In this document: positions 36,664-44,631 of the stretch, piece by piece
Numbering within the stretch: position 1 is the first letter of the stretch
Layout: each line of letters starts with the position of its first letter
From: Rhodospirillaceae bacterium
Lineage (GTDB): Bacteria; Pseudomonadota; Alphaproteobacteria; Bin65
Reading direction: 5' to 3'
DNA: 64,000 nt
Assembly: GCA_028819475.1 (NCBI GenBank)
Contig: JAPPLJ010000019.1
Coordinates: 1 to 64,000 of the forward strand
Notes under the pieces: model-generated
The model's database searches: none
What the model was told of the DNA's origin: nothing
The model's input: the letters and a program-made list of their open reading frames with translations, nothing else
Translations under genes and position numbers: made by a program

Positions 36664-38082
36664 ATGACCCTGTTCATCCGGGTATTCCTGGCGCTTGTCG
36701 CCCTCGCCGCCGTGGCGACGGTCGCGGCGTGGCTGGCCGAGACGCCGGGCGCGGTCACGCTGGCGTGGCGCGACTGGCGGGTCGACACGTCGGTGGCAAT
36801 GCTGGCCCTCCTGGTCGTCCTGCTCTTCCTCGCGGGCGCCGGCATCTACCAGCTCTGGCGGCTGTTCCTGCGCGCACCGAAGGCCGTAATGGAAAACCGG
36901 GCGGCCCGGCGGCGCGAGAACGGCTATCTGGCGCTGACCCGGGGCATGGTCGCTGTGGCGGCGGGCGACGCGGCGGAAGCCCGGCGCCAGGCGAGGAAGG
37001 CGAGCGAAGTGCTCGGCCGCCCGCCGGGCGCGCTGCTCATCGGCGCCCAGGCGGCGCAGATGGACGGACGGCCCGACGTTGCGCGCAAATTCTACGAAGC
37101 GATGCTGGACACGCGCGAAACCGAACTGCTGGGACTCCGGGGCCTGTTGACGCTTGCGGAGCAGGCCGGCGACGACACCGCGGCATTGGAACTGGCGGAA
37201 AAGGCGCGCAGGCTCAACGCCCGGGCGCCCTGGGCGCTGACGCGATTGTTCCAGCTCCATATCAAGGGCCGGCGCTGGGAGGAGGCCGAGGCCACCCTGC
37301 GCGACGCGATGGCGGCCGAGGCGGTGTCGGCGACGGAAGGGCAGCCGCGCGACGCGGCCCTGCTGGTCCAGCTCAGCCTGATGGCGGAGCGGGCCGGCGA
37401 TCGCCGTCTCGCGCTGGAGCGGGCGCGCAAGGCGCAGAAGACGGCGCCGGCGTTCCTGCCGGCCACCCTGCAACTGGTCGCCCTGCTGCACGCCGACGGC
37501 AAGAACCGCGCCGCCCGCAAGGCCGCCGAGCAGGCCTGGCAGGCCGAGCCCCATCCCGACCTCGCCCGCCTGTATCTCCAGGTCGAGGGCGGGGCCGATC
37601 CGACACGCCGGCTGAAGGCTGCCGAGGCGCTGGCGGCGCTGGCGCCGAAAGCGCGGGAAACCCAGCTGACCATGGCGCGCGCCCTGCTCGAGGCGAAACT
37701 GTGGGGCCAGGCGCGCCGCCATCTGGAAACCGCCGGCGGCGACCCCGATGCGGCGTTCTGCCGGCTGTTCGCCGAACTGGAGCAGGCGGAAAACGGCGAC
37801 GCGGCCCTGGCGCGCGACTGGCTGTCCCGGGCATCCGACGCGCCGCGCGAACCGGCCTGGCTGTGCAGCAACTGTGGCGCGACGGCGCATGAATGGTCGG
37901 CGCTGTGCGGCCATTGCGGCGCCTTCGAGACCCTGCGCTGGACCACGCCGCCGCGGGTCGTGCCGCACGACGAGGCGGCGCAGGAGGGCAAGCCGGCCGA
38001 AACGGCGGTGGGCGTCGAGCCGGCGCCGGCCGGAGCAGGGCTAACCGTGGCCGGCGAACCGCTGGACGCGCAGCGCGCCTGA
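36664..38082 (+). CDS. hemY: HemY-type TPR membrane protein with C-terminal zinc ribbon
   Basis: A 472-residue protein of the HemY N-terminal-domain family, not the oxidase called HemY in Bacillus. Two membrane helices lie near the N-terminus (about 1-24 and 40-64), followed by TPR-like alpha repeats in the periplasm or membrane-proximal space. Near the C-terminus two Cys pairs form a rubredoxin-like zinc ribbon (WLCSNCGATAHEW, LCGHCGAF) resembling that of LapB. It is tied to heme synthesis by position only. It ends the hemC-hemD-mic60-hemY series. Confidence 0.88.
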   Translation: MTLFIRVFLALVALAAVATVAAWLAETPGAVTLAWRDWRVDTSVAMLALLVVLLFLAGAGIYQLWRLFLRAPKAVMENRAARRRENGYLALTRGMVAVAAGDAAEARRQARKASEVLGRPPGALLIGAQAAQMDGRPDVARKFYEAMLDTRETELLGLRGLLTLAEQAGDDTAALELAEKARRLNARAPWALTRLFQLHIKGRRWEEAEATLRDAMAAEAVSATEGQPRDAALLVQLSLMAERAGDRRLALERARKAQKTAPAFLPATLQLVALLHADGKNRAARKAAEQAWQAEPHPDLARLYLQVEGGADPTRRLKAAEALAALAPKARETQLTMARALLEAKLWGQARRHLETAGGDPDAAFCRLFAELEQAENGDAALARDWLSRASDAPREPAWLCSNCGATAHEWSALCGHCGAFETLRWTTPPRVVPHDEAAQEGKPAETAVGVEPAPAGAGLTVAGEPLDAQRA

Positions 38083-38151
38083 ACGCCGGAAGGCGGAGCG
38101 GGACGGCGGGACGGTGCGGCGTCGCAGCCGGCCGTAGCCGGGGACGCTTCA

Positions 38152-38180
38152 TTGACCGGCGCCGCCCGGACGGCTAAATG
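38152..38180 (+). promoter_or_regulatory. Promoter of the tRNA-Thr gene
   Basis: TTGACC (38152-38157) and TAAATG (38175-38180) with an optimal 17-nt spacer. Transcription should begin near 38187, about 55 nt before the tRNA. GC-rich palindromes in that leader (around CTGCAGACCGGC) could fold before RNase P processing. Confidence 0.65.
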
Positions 38181-38242
38181 CCTGCGGTCTGCAGACCGGC
38201 GCGCAAGCCGGCGCGCACCGGGGCCGCAGACGCCGGATCGGG

Positions 38243-38318
38243 GCCGATGTAGCTCAGTCGGTAGAGCAACGCATTCGTAATGCGTGGGTCGGGGGTTCGA
38301 GTCCCTCCATCGGCACCA
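38243..38318 (+). tRNA. tRNA-Thr (anticodon CGU)
   Basis: A 76-nt cloverleaf. The 7-bp acceptor stem is GCCGATG with CATCGGC, the D arm is GCTC-AGTCGGTA-GAGC, and the anticodon stem is ACGCA/TGCGT around loop TTCGTAA with anticodon CGT. The T arm loop is TTCGAGT. The discriminator is A and CCA is encoded. It reads ACG codons. Gene and promoter form a stand-alone unit between hemY and the racemase gene. Confidence 0.97.
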
Positions 38319-38422
38319 GTCTCCCGATTGTGTGACCCGCGATCGTGTCACCGGCGGCCCGGCGCGCCGGCTGCCCGATCTGCCCGGCAGGGCCGGGACG
38401 GCCGGCCGAGGACGAAACCGCC

Positions 38423-39184
38423 ATGCGAATCTGGTATCAGAGCTTCACCCACGAGGACGAATCGAAAGCCTATCTGGACCGGCTGAAGGCCCATCTCGGG
38501 TCGGTCGCCGATCCGGACACCGAGATCGTCGTCCATACCCTGTATCCTTCGGCCACCAACGTGCATCCGATCACGGAGATGCGCCTCGGCGTGCAGGTGG
38601 TGAAGAATGCCGTGCGCGCGCAGGAAGAAGGCTATGACGCCTTCGCCGTCGGCCATTTTCAGGATTCCGGCCTGATGGAATCGAAATCGGTCGTCGATAT
38701 CCCGGTGCTCGGTCTCGGCGAGACGACCATGCTCCACGCCTGCACCCTGGCCCGCAAGACCGGCCTGGTCACCATCCACCCGGTGTTCATCCCGTGGCAC
38801 GAGGACCAGATCGCCGCCTACGGGCTGGGCAGCCGGATGACCGGCGTGCGCGCGATGACGACCTCGCCGCTCGATTACGTCGCCGCACTTTCCGACCGGT
38901 CGGTCTACGAAGGCATCCGCGACCAGTTCGTCGCCCAGGCGCAGCCCTTCGTCGACGAGGGCGTCGACGCCCTGATCCCGGCCGGCGGCCTGCCGATGCT
39001 GCTCCTGGCGTCCGAGCACGGCTTCAATGTCGGCGGAGCGCCGGTCCTGAACGGCATCAACATCCTGGTGAAGCAGATCGAAAGCGCGGTCAGGCTGAAG
39101 GCGATCGACGGTACGACGGTCAGCCGGCGGTCCAGCTTCGCCCGGCCGAGCGACGGCGCGATGAACGATTTTCTCGGGCAATGA
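38423..39184 (+). CDS. Asp/Glu/hydantoin racemase-family protein
   Basis: A 253-residue member of the hydantoin/Asp-Glu racemase superfamily, cofactor-independent enzymes that use two cysteines. The N-terminus MRIWYQSFTHEDE and the segment DIPVLGLGETTMLHAC, with a Cys just after it, match the family. The usual first catalytic cysteine is not evident near GHFQDSGL, where Asp-Ser follows, so racemase activity is uncertain. ATG at 38423 is at the conserved N-terminus. Its stop overlaps the acyl-CoA ligase start as ATGA. Confidence 0.82.
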   Translation: MRIWYQSFTHEDESKAYLDRLKAHLGSVADPDTEIVVHTLYPSATNVHPITEMRLGVQVVKNAVRAQEEGYDAFAVGHFQDSGLMESKSVVDIPVLGLGETTMLHACTLARKTGLVTIHPVFIPWHEDQIAAYGLGSRMTGVRAMTTSPLDYVAALSDRSVYEGIRDQFVAQAQPFVDEGVDALIPAGGLPMLLLASEHGFNVGGAPVLNGINILVKQIESAVRLKAIDGTTVSRRSSFARPSDGAMNDFLGQ

Positions 39185-40848
39185 CCGACCCGACGGTCTA
39201 CGGACTCTTCAGGGCCGCCGCCGCCGAGGCGCCGGACCGCGCGTTCCTGGTCATTCCGCCGTCCGCGTCCGGGGCCTATGCGCCCGGTGGCGTGACCCTG
39301 ACCTATGCCGAGGGACTGGCACGCATCGAAGACAGGCGCGCGGCCTATGCCGCCGCGGGCTACGGCCACGGCCATCGTGTCGCGATCCTGCTGGAGAACC
39401 GGCCGGACTTCATCGTCCACTGGCTGGCGCTGAACGCGCTGGGCGTCTCGGTCGTCCCGGTCAATCCCTACTACCGCAGCGCGGAGCTGACCTACCTGCT
39501 CGACCACAGCGACTGCGTCCTGGCCGTCGGTGTGCCGGAGCGCGTCGCCGACCTCGAGACGGCCGCCGCGGCGGCCGGCCGTTGCCTCCCGGCGGTCCGC
39601 GCAGACGATCCGCCGCCGGAAGCGCCACCGCCGCCGCGCGGCGACGCGCCGACGGGGGCGAGCGAATGCGCCCTCATGTACACCTCCGGCACGACCGGCC
39701 GGCCCAAGGGCTGCATGCTTTCGAATGACTATTACGCCGGGGTCGGCCGCTGGTATGTCGACCAGGGCGGGCTGGCCGCGGTCGAATACGGCAGGGAACG
39801 GATGCTCACGCCGCTGCCGCTGTTCCACATGAATGCCATGGCCTGCTCCGTCGTCGCTATGCTGCTGGCGCGCGGCACGCTGATCCAGCTCGACCGGTTC
39901 CATCCTTCGACCTGGTGGTCGGACGTGCGCGATACCGGCGCGACCATCGTCCACTATCTCGGCGTCATGCCGGCCATCCTGCTCAACCTGCCCGAGAACC
40001 CGGCGGAGCGGGACAACCGGGTGAAGTTCGGCTTCGGCGCCAATGTCGATCCGGCCCAGCATATCCCCTTCGAGGAGCGCTTCGGCTTCCCCCTGATCGA
40101 GGGCTGGGCGATGACGGAAACCGGCGCCGGCGCGACCATCGTGGCCAACCGGCCGCCTCACGATCCGGGCAAGCGCTGTATCGGCCGGCCTGACGGCTGC
40201 GAGGCGCGCATCGTCGACGACGATGACAACGAAGTGCCCGACGGCACGCCCGGCAGCCTGATCGTCCGCAAGTCCGCGGACGATCCGCGCCGGCTGTTCT
40301 TCTCCGGCTACTACAAGGACGAGGCGACGACCGAGCGGGACTGGCGCGGCGGCTGGTTTCACACCGGCGACGTGGCGATGCGCGCGCCGGACGGCCGCTT
40401 CTATTTCGTCGACCGCGACAAGAACATCATCCGCCGGTCGGGCGAGAATATCGCGGCGCTGGAGGTCGACACGGAACTCGTCAAGCACCCGGCCGTGGCG
40501 CAGGTCGCGGTCATCGCGGCGCCGGACCCGGTGCGCGGCGAAGAGGTCATGGCCTGCGTCGTGCCCGCTGCCGGCCCTGAACGCGACGGGGAACGCGACG
40601 GGGAACGCGACGGGGAACGCGACGGGGAACGCGACGAAGCGACGGCCCGCAGCCTGGTCGAGTGGTGCCTCGCCCGGCTCGCCTACTACAAGGCGCCGGG
40701 ATGGGTTCTGTTCCTGGACGAACTGCCGGTCACCGCGACCAACAAAATCAGGAAGGCCGACCTGAAGGATCTGGGCGGCGATCCGGCGAAGAACCCGGCC
40801 GCCATCGACCTGCGCAGCATGAAGAAGGCGCCGCGCCCGGCGGCGTGA
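39181..40848 (+). CDS. AMP-forming acyl-CoA synthetase
   Basis: A 555-residue member of the ANL superfamily that activates a carboxylic acid as acyl-AMP and then acyl-CoA. It has the P-loop-like motif MYTSGTTGRPKGCMLS, the GWAMTETGAG (A5) motif, GGWFHTGDVA with RDKNIIRRSGENI (A7-A8 hinge), and a C-terminal Lys in TNKIRKADL. An ERDG repeat (five units) lies at about residues 467-486, in the C-terminal lid domain. Coupled to the racemase gene by a 4-bp overlap. The substrate is unknown; the crotonobetaine/carnitine ligase group is the nearest impression. Confidence 0.9.
   Translation: MTDPTVYGLFRAAAAEAPDRAFLVIPPSASGAYAPGGVTLTYAEGLARIEDRRAAYAAAGYGHGHRVAILLENRPDFIVHWLALNALGVSVVPVNPYYRSAELTYLLDHSDCVLAVGVPERVADLETAAAAAGRCLPAVRADDPPPEAPPPPRGDAPTGASECALMYTSGTTGRPKGCMLSNDYYAGVGRWYVDQGGLAAVEYGRERMLTPLPLFHMNAMACSVVAMLLARGTLIQLDRFHPSTWWSDVRDTGATIVHYLGVMPAILLNLPENPAERDNRVKFGFGANVDPAQHIPFEERFGFPLIEGWAMTETGAGATIVANRPPHDPGKRCIGRPDGCEARIVDDDDNEVPDGTPGSLIVRKSADDPRRLFFSGYYKDEATTERDWRGGWFHTGDVAMRAPDGRFYFVDRDKNIIRRSGENIAALEVDTELVKHPAVAQVAVIAAPDPVRGEEVMACVVPAAGPERDGERDGERDGERDGERDEATARSLVEWCLARLAYYKAPGWVLFLDELPVTATNKIRKADLKDLGGDPAKNPAAIDLRSMKKAPRPAA
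40579..40638 (+). repeat. 12-bp tandem repeat inside the acyl-CoA synthetase gene
   Basis: Four perfect consecutive copies of GAACGCGACGGG followed by a fifth that diverges at its end. The unit keeps the reading frame and encodes ERDG. Such in-frame minisatellites can change copy number by replication slippage without disrupting the gene. Confidence 0.9.
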
Positions 40849-40872
40849 CGCAACGGCCGGCCGCCACCCGGG

Positions 40873-41526
40873 CTATACCGGCGCCAGATCGAGCAGCGAT
40901 TTGCCCAGACGGGTCACGCTGACCAGCACGACGATCCCGAAACAGACGATCGCCACGCCGGAAATCCGGTTGATCGTCTGCATCCGCGCGTCGTTCAGGC
41001 CGGTCCGGAACAGGCTGGTGAGGGCTGCGAGGGTGAGCCACCACAGGGTCGACCCCGCAAAAACGCCGAGAATGAGCGTCCAGGCGCGCGGGAGATCGCC
41101 TTCCGGCACGATGGCGCCGAGGGCCGGAAACACGACGACAAGGCTGGCGATCGTCGCCGGGTTGGTGATGGTGAGCACAAAGGTGCCGACGAAATCGCCG
41201 AAGCTGCGGGTGACGGACAGGCGCGGCGTGGCGTCCGTCTTGACCGACTTGAGCGCCGTCAGCAGGCCGAGCAGGATCAGCAGGATGCCGCCGCCCAGGC
41301 GCAGGCTGGGCTCGATCTCGTGCAGGAAGGCGGCGACGAAGGTGATGCCGAAGGCGGCGATCGCCCCGAAGACGGTATCGGCCAGCGCGCCGCCCGCGCC
41401 GGCGATCAGCCCGGCCGGAATCCCTTTCGACAGGGTGCGCTGGGCGACCATGATCCCGACCGGGCCGACCGGCGCCGCAATGACGAATCCGGCGATCACG
41501 CCCTTGGCAAAAAGTATGAAATCCAC
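40873..41526 (-). CDS. LysE-family amino-acid exporter
   Basis: A 217-residue membrane protein with about six hydrophobic segments. The family N-terminal signature is visible in FVIAAPVGPVGIMVAQRTLSKG, followed by the acidic GAGGALADTVFG. Members export lysine, threonine, homoserine lactone or other amino acids. It ends close to the acyl-CoA synthetase gene (convergent, 24 bp apart) and lies 12 bp downstream of pdxY on the same strand. Confidence 0.88.
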   Translation of the reverse strand: MDFILFAKGVIAGFVIAAPVGPVGIMVAQRTLSKGIPAGLIAGAGGALADTVFGAIAAFGITFVAAFLHEIEPSLRLGGGILLILLGLLTALKSVKTDATPRLSVTRSFGDFVGTFVLTITNPATIASLVVVFPALGAIVPEGDLPRAWTLILGVFAGSTLWWLTLAALTSLFRTGLNDARMQTINRISGVAIVCFGIVVLVSVTRLGKSLLDLAPV

Positions 41527-41538
41527 AGGAGTCCGTCG

Positions 41539-42393
41539 TTATTCCGGTTTGTCGGCCCAGACGGGCACAGCGGCGAAACGTTCGCTCGGATCGACGATCT
41601 CCATTTGCGCCCGAACGAGCGCAAGGGAATCCCGGTTCAGCTTCTGCGTCGCCACAAATACGCCGTACATCGAGCTGACTGCCCGGTCGAGAGCGGCCCG
41701 GGCATCCTGCAGGTCGAAATAAGCGCCGAGGAACAGGGCGGCAAATGTGTCTCCCGCGCCATGGGACGGAATGTCGACCAGCGGCGTCGTTATCTTCCAA
41801 ACCTGCCGGGCGGTGACCAGCAGCACGCTGATTTCGGTTTCGTGCCGCAGACCGGTAACGACAACGACCGACGGGCCGCGTTCCATGAGGGACGTTGCCG
41901 CACGCACCGCCGCTTCGTCATTTCCCGCCGCCTGGTCGGAAAGCAGGGAGAGTTCATACCGGTTCGGCAAGACGATATCCGCGCGTGCCAGGGCTTCGTC
42001 CCGGAAAAATTCGGCAATGCCGTCCGCGACATAGATGCCGCGCTCGGCATCGCCGATGACCGGATCCAGAACGTACAGCGCCTTCGGATTGGTGCGCTTG
42101 ATCCTGTCGACCGCGCTGAGCAGCACCGGCCCGGTCGCCGCAGCGCCGAGGAAGCCGCTCAATATTGCGTCGCAGCGATGGAAGGCGCCGCGCCGTTCCA
42201 GCTCGTCCAGAATCTCCGCGACATCGCTGGCGTGGTAGACGCCGCCCCGGTAGCTGCCGAAACCCGGATGGTTGCTGTAGTTGACCGTGGCGACCGGCCA
42301 CACCTCGTGGCCCAGCCGCTGCAGCGGAAACGTCGCCGCCGCGTTGCCGACATGGCCGTAGGCTACCGAGGACTGGATCGAAAGAACGTGCAT
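41539..42393 (-). CDS. pdxY: Pyridoxal kinase
   Basis: A 284-residue ribokinase-fold enzyme that phosphorylates pyridoxal in the PLP salvage pathway. It has the N-terminal LSIQSSVAYGHVGNAAA, the VNYSNHPGFGSYRGG substrate loop, LYVLDPVIGD and the catalytic IPSHGAGDTFAALFLG. The LysE-type gene follows closely. A strong intrinsic terminator lies 55 bp upstream of the start codon in the same orientation, raising the possibility of leader attenuation. Confidence 0.94.
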   Translation of the reverse strand: MHVLSIQSSVAYGHVGNAAATFPLQRLGHEVWPVATVNYSNHPGFGSYRGGVYHASDVAEILDELERRGAFHRCDAILSGFLGAAATGPVLLSAVDRIKRTNPKALYVLDPVIGDAERGIYVADGIAEFFRDEALARADIVLPNRYELSLLSDQAAGNDEAAVRAATSLMERGPSVVVVTGLRHETEISVLLVTARQVWKITTPLVDIPSHGAGDTFAALFLGAYFDLQDARAALDRAVSSMYGVFVATQKLNRDSLALVRAQMEIVDPSERFAAVPVWADKPE

Positions 42394-42447
42394 TGCGCTC
42401 CGTGATCCGGGGCTGCGGCGAGGCCGTCCGGCCGCTCTCGCCCCACT

Positions 42448-42471
42448 AAAAAACGGCCGACGGTACGGCCG
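42448..42471 (-). terminator. Rho-independent terminator or attenuator upstream of pdxY
   Basis: On the minus strand CGGCCG (42471-42466), a six-base loop (TACCGT) and CGGCCG (42459-42454) are followed at once by six T residues (42453-42448). This is a textbook intrinsic terminator. No minus-strand gene lies upstream, so it would act on transcription entering the pdxY leader or on a short RNA. A second hairpin (GGCCG-GA-CGGCC) follows between it and pdxY. Confidence 0.7.
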
Positions 42472-42622
42472 CGGGAAACACCAGCGGGCCGGTCGTGCGC
42501 CCGGCGTTCCGCTCCGGTCGCCGGACGAACGCGCCGTGCTGTGCGGCCTTGTGTCAACGTGCCGGGCCCGGCGGGCGGTCGCTAGATGGACACAGCTTTT
42601 CTTCGGGACCCTGCCGTCGTCA

Positions 42623-43522
42623 ATGGATTTTACGCCCGCTCGCCGCGTTGTGAATAGGGCAAGGCCGCGCCGCTCGGCTCTCTACATGCCCGGCGCCAAC
42701 GCCCGCGCTCTCGAAAAGGCGCAGAACCTTCCCGCCGACGTCCTGATTCTCGATCTGGAAGACGCCGTTGCGCCCGACGCCAAGGAGACGGCGCGCGCGC
42801 AGGTCTGCGCCGCCGTTTCCACCCGCCGGTACGGCGCGCGCGAAGTCGTCGTCCGGATCAACGGCCTCGATACCGGCTGGGGCCATGCCGACCTGCCGCC
42901 AGTCGCCGGCTGCGGCGCCGACGCCATCCTGCTGCCCAAGGTGGAAAGCGCCGAGCAGGTTCGGCATCTGGAGGCGCTGATGGCGGACTGCGGCGCGCCG
43001 GACGATATGGCGGTCATGTGCATGATCGAAACGCCGATGGGCGTGCTCCACGCCGAAGAGATCGCCGCGTCCGGCCCGCGCCTGAGCTGCCTGGTGATGG
43101 GCACGTCCGATCTGGCGAAGGACCTGCAGGCCCGGCATGTGCCGGGGCGCGAGCCGCTGCTGCCGAGCCTCGGCCTGGCGCTGCTCGCCGCGCGCGCCCA
43201 CCGCCTGGCGATCCTCGACGGCGTATCGCTCGACCTGGGCGACGACGCGGCCCACGAAGCGGCCTGCCGGCAAGGCCGCGACCTGGGCTTCGACGGCAAG
43301 ACGCTGATCCACCCGAAACAGATCGCCGCCGCGAACCGGGCCTTCGCGCCCGGCGACGCCGAGATCGCATGGTCGCGCCGGATCATCGCCGCCCATGGCG
43401 AAGCGGAAGCGGCCGGCGCCGGCGTCGTGCTGGTCGACGGCAAACTCATCGAGGCCCTCCATGTCGAAGAGGCGCACCGGACGGTCGCGCTCGCCGAAGC
43501 GATCGAACGCCTGGCGGCCTGA
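42623..43522 (+). CDS. HpcH/HpaI-type CoA-ester lyase (CitE-like)
   Basis: A 299-residue TIM-barrel protein of the citrate lyase beta / malyl-CoA lyase group. It has the N-terminal RSALYMPGANARALEKA, metal-region LILDLEDAVAP, MIETPMGVLHAEEI and GFDGKTLIHPKQI. No other citrate lyase subunits are present, so it is probably a stand-alone CoA-ester lyase or thioesterase such as the citramalyl-CoA lyase or malyl-CoA types. ATG at 42623 precedes the conserved region; an upstream extension is unconserved. pyrD follows 44 bp later. Confidence 0.88.
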   Translation: MDFTPARRVVNRARPRRSALYMPGANARALEKAQNLPADVLILDLEDAVAPDAKETARAQVCAAVSTRRYGAREVVVRINGLDTGWGHADLPPVAGCGADAILLPKVESAEQVRHLEALMADCGAPDDMAVMCMIETPMGVLHAEEIAASGPRLSCLVMGTSDLAKDLQARHVPGREPLLPSLGLALLAARAHRLAILDGVSLDLGDDAAHEAACRQGRDLGFDGKTLIHPKQIAAANRAFAPGDAEIAWSRRIIAAHGEAEAAGAGVVLVDGKLIEALHVEEAHRTVALAEAIERLAA

Positions 43523-43566
43523 CGGCCCGAACGGTCCCGAAAGCTCCGGCCGCGAAAGGCGCCGCC

Positions 43567-44628
43567 ATGACGCTGGCTGAACCGGCCGTCCGCCTGCTGC
43601 GCCTGCTGCCGCCGGAAGCGGCTCACCGCTGGACGGTCCGCCTGCTGCGCGGCGCCGACGCGCTGCGGCTGCCCCTGGAAGGCGGCCCGCACCGCAGCGC
43701 GCCGCAGCGCGCGTTCGGCCTGGATTTTCCCAACCCGGTCGGCCTCGCCGCCGGCTTCGACAAGGACGCCGAGGCGGTGCGCGCAGCCTTTGCGCTCGGC
43801 TTCGGTTTCGTCGAGGTCGGCTCGGTGACGCCGCAACCCCAGCCCGGCAACCCGCGGCCGCGGGTGTTCCGCCTGCCGGAAGACAGCGCGGTCATCAACC
43901 GCTACGGCTTCAACAGCAAGGGGCTGGACCGCGCCGAGCGGCGGCTCGCCGGCCTGCGGCGGCGGCCGCTGCCGGGGCCGCTGGGCGTCAATTTGGGCGC
44001 GAACAGGGGGAGCGACGATCCGGCGGCCGACTATGCAACCGGCGCGCGCCGGCTGGCGCCCTACGCCGATTATCTCGTCGTCAACGTCTCCTCGCCCAAC
44101 ACGCCGGGCCTGCGTGCGCTCCAGGATGCGGCGGCGCTGCGCGGCCTGCTGGAGCCGATGCGGGCCGCCCTTGAGAATTCGGGGCCGGCACGGCGGCCGT
44201 TGCTGCTGAAGGTGGCGCCGGACCTGGAGCCGGCGGACATCGACGATATCGCCGGGATTGCGCAGACGCCGTTGCTCGACGGGCTGATCGTCAGCAACAC
44301 GACCGTGGCCCGTCCGCCCGGTCTGCGCTCGCCCCTGGCGGGCGAGGCCGGCGGCCTGTCCGGCCGGCCGCTCATGGCGCTTTCGACCGCCGTGCTCGAG
44401 GCCTTCCGCGAGCGGGTCGGCCCGGACCTGCCGATCATCGGCGTCGGCGGCATCGCGAGCAGCGCGGACGCCGCCGCCAAGCGGGCCGCCGGCGCTACGC
44501 TGATCCAGCTCTATACCGGCTTGGTCTACGAAGGCCCCGCCCTGATCCGCGCCGCCGCCGAAGGGTTCCGCGACGCGGCGCCGCGAAACGGCGTGCCAAG
44601 CCCACCGCGGGAGCAGCCGGAACCGTAA
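43567..44628 (+). CDS. pyrD: Dihydroorotate dehydrogenase (quinone), class 2
   Basis: A 353-residue membrane-associated flavoenzyme that oxidises dihydroorotate using quinone. The class-2 N-terminal helix is present (RLLRLLPPEAAHRWTV). FMN and substrate motifs include NPVGLAAGFDKDAEAV, NRYGFNSKG, the catalytic-Ser segment NVSSPNTPGLR, VSNTTVAR and GVGGIASSADA. It is convergent with the Sel1-repeat gene, with only three bases between the stops. Confidence 0.95.
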   Translation: MTLAEPAVRLLRLLPPEAAHRWTVRLLRGADALRLPLEGGPHRSAPQRAFGLDFPNPVGLAAGFDKDAEAVRAAFALGFGFVEVGSVTPQPQPGNPRPRVFRLPEDSAVINRYGFNSKGLDRAERRLAGLRRRPLPGPLGVNLGANRGSDDPAADYATGARRLAPYADYLVVNVSSPNTPGLRALQDAAALRGLLEPMRAALENSGPARRPLLLKVAPDLEPADIDDIAGIAQTPLLDGLIVSNTTVARPPGLRSPLAGEAGGLSGRPLMALSTAVLEAFRERVGPDLPIIGVGGIASSADAAAKRAAGATLIQLYTGLVYEGPALIRAAAEGFRDAAPRNGVPSPPREQPEP

Positions 44629-44631
44629 CGG

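Noticed and set aside
38319..38345. Terminator after tRNA-Thr
   Set aside because: A GTGAC/GTCAC inverted pair exists but there is no T-tract and the stem is short.
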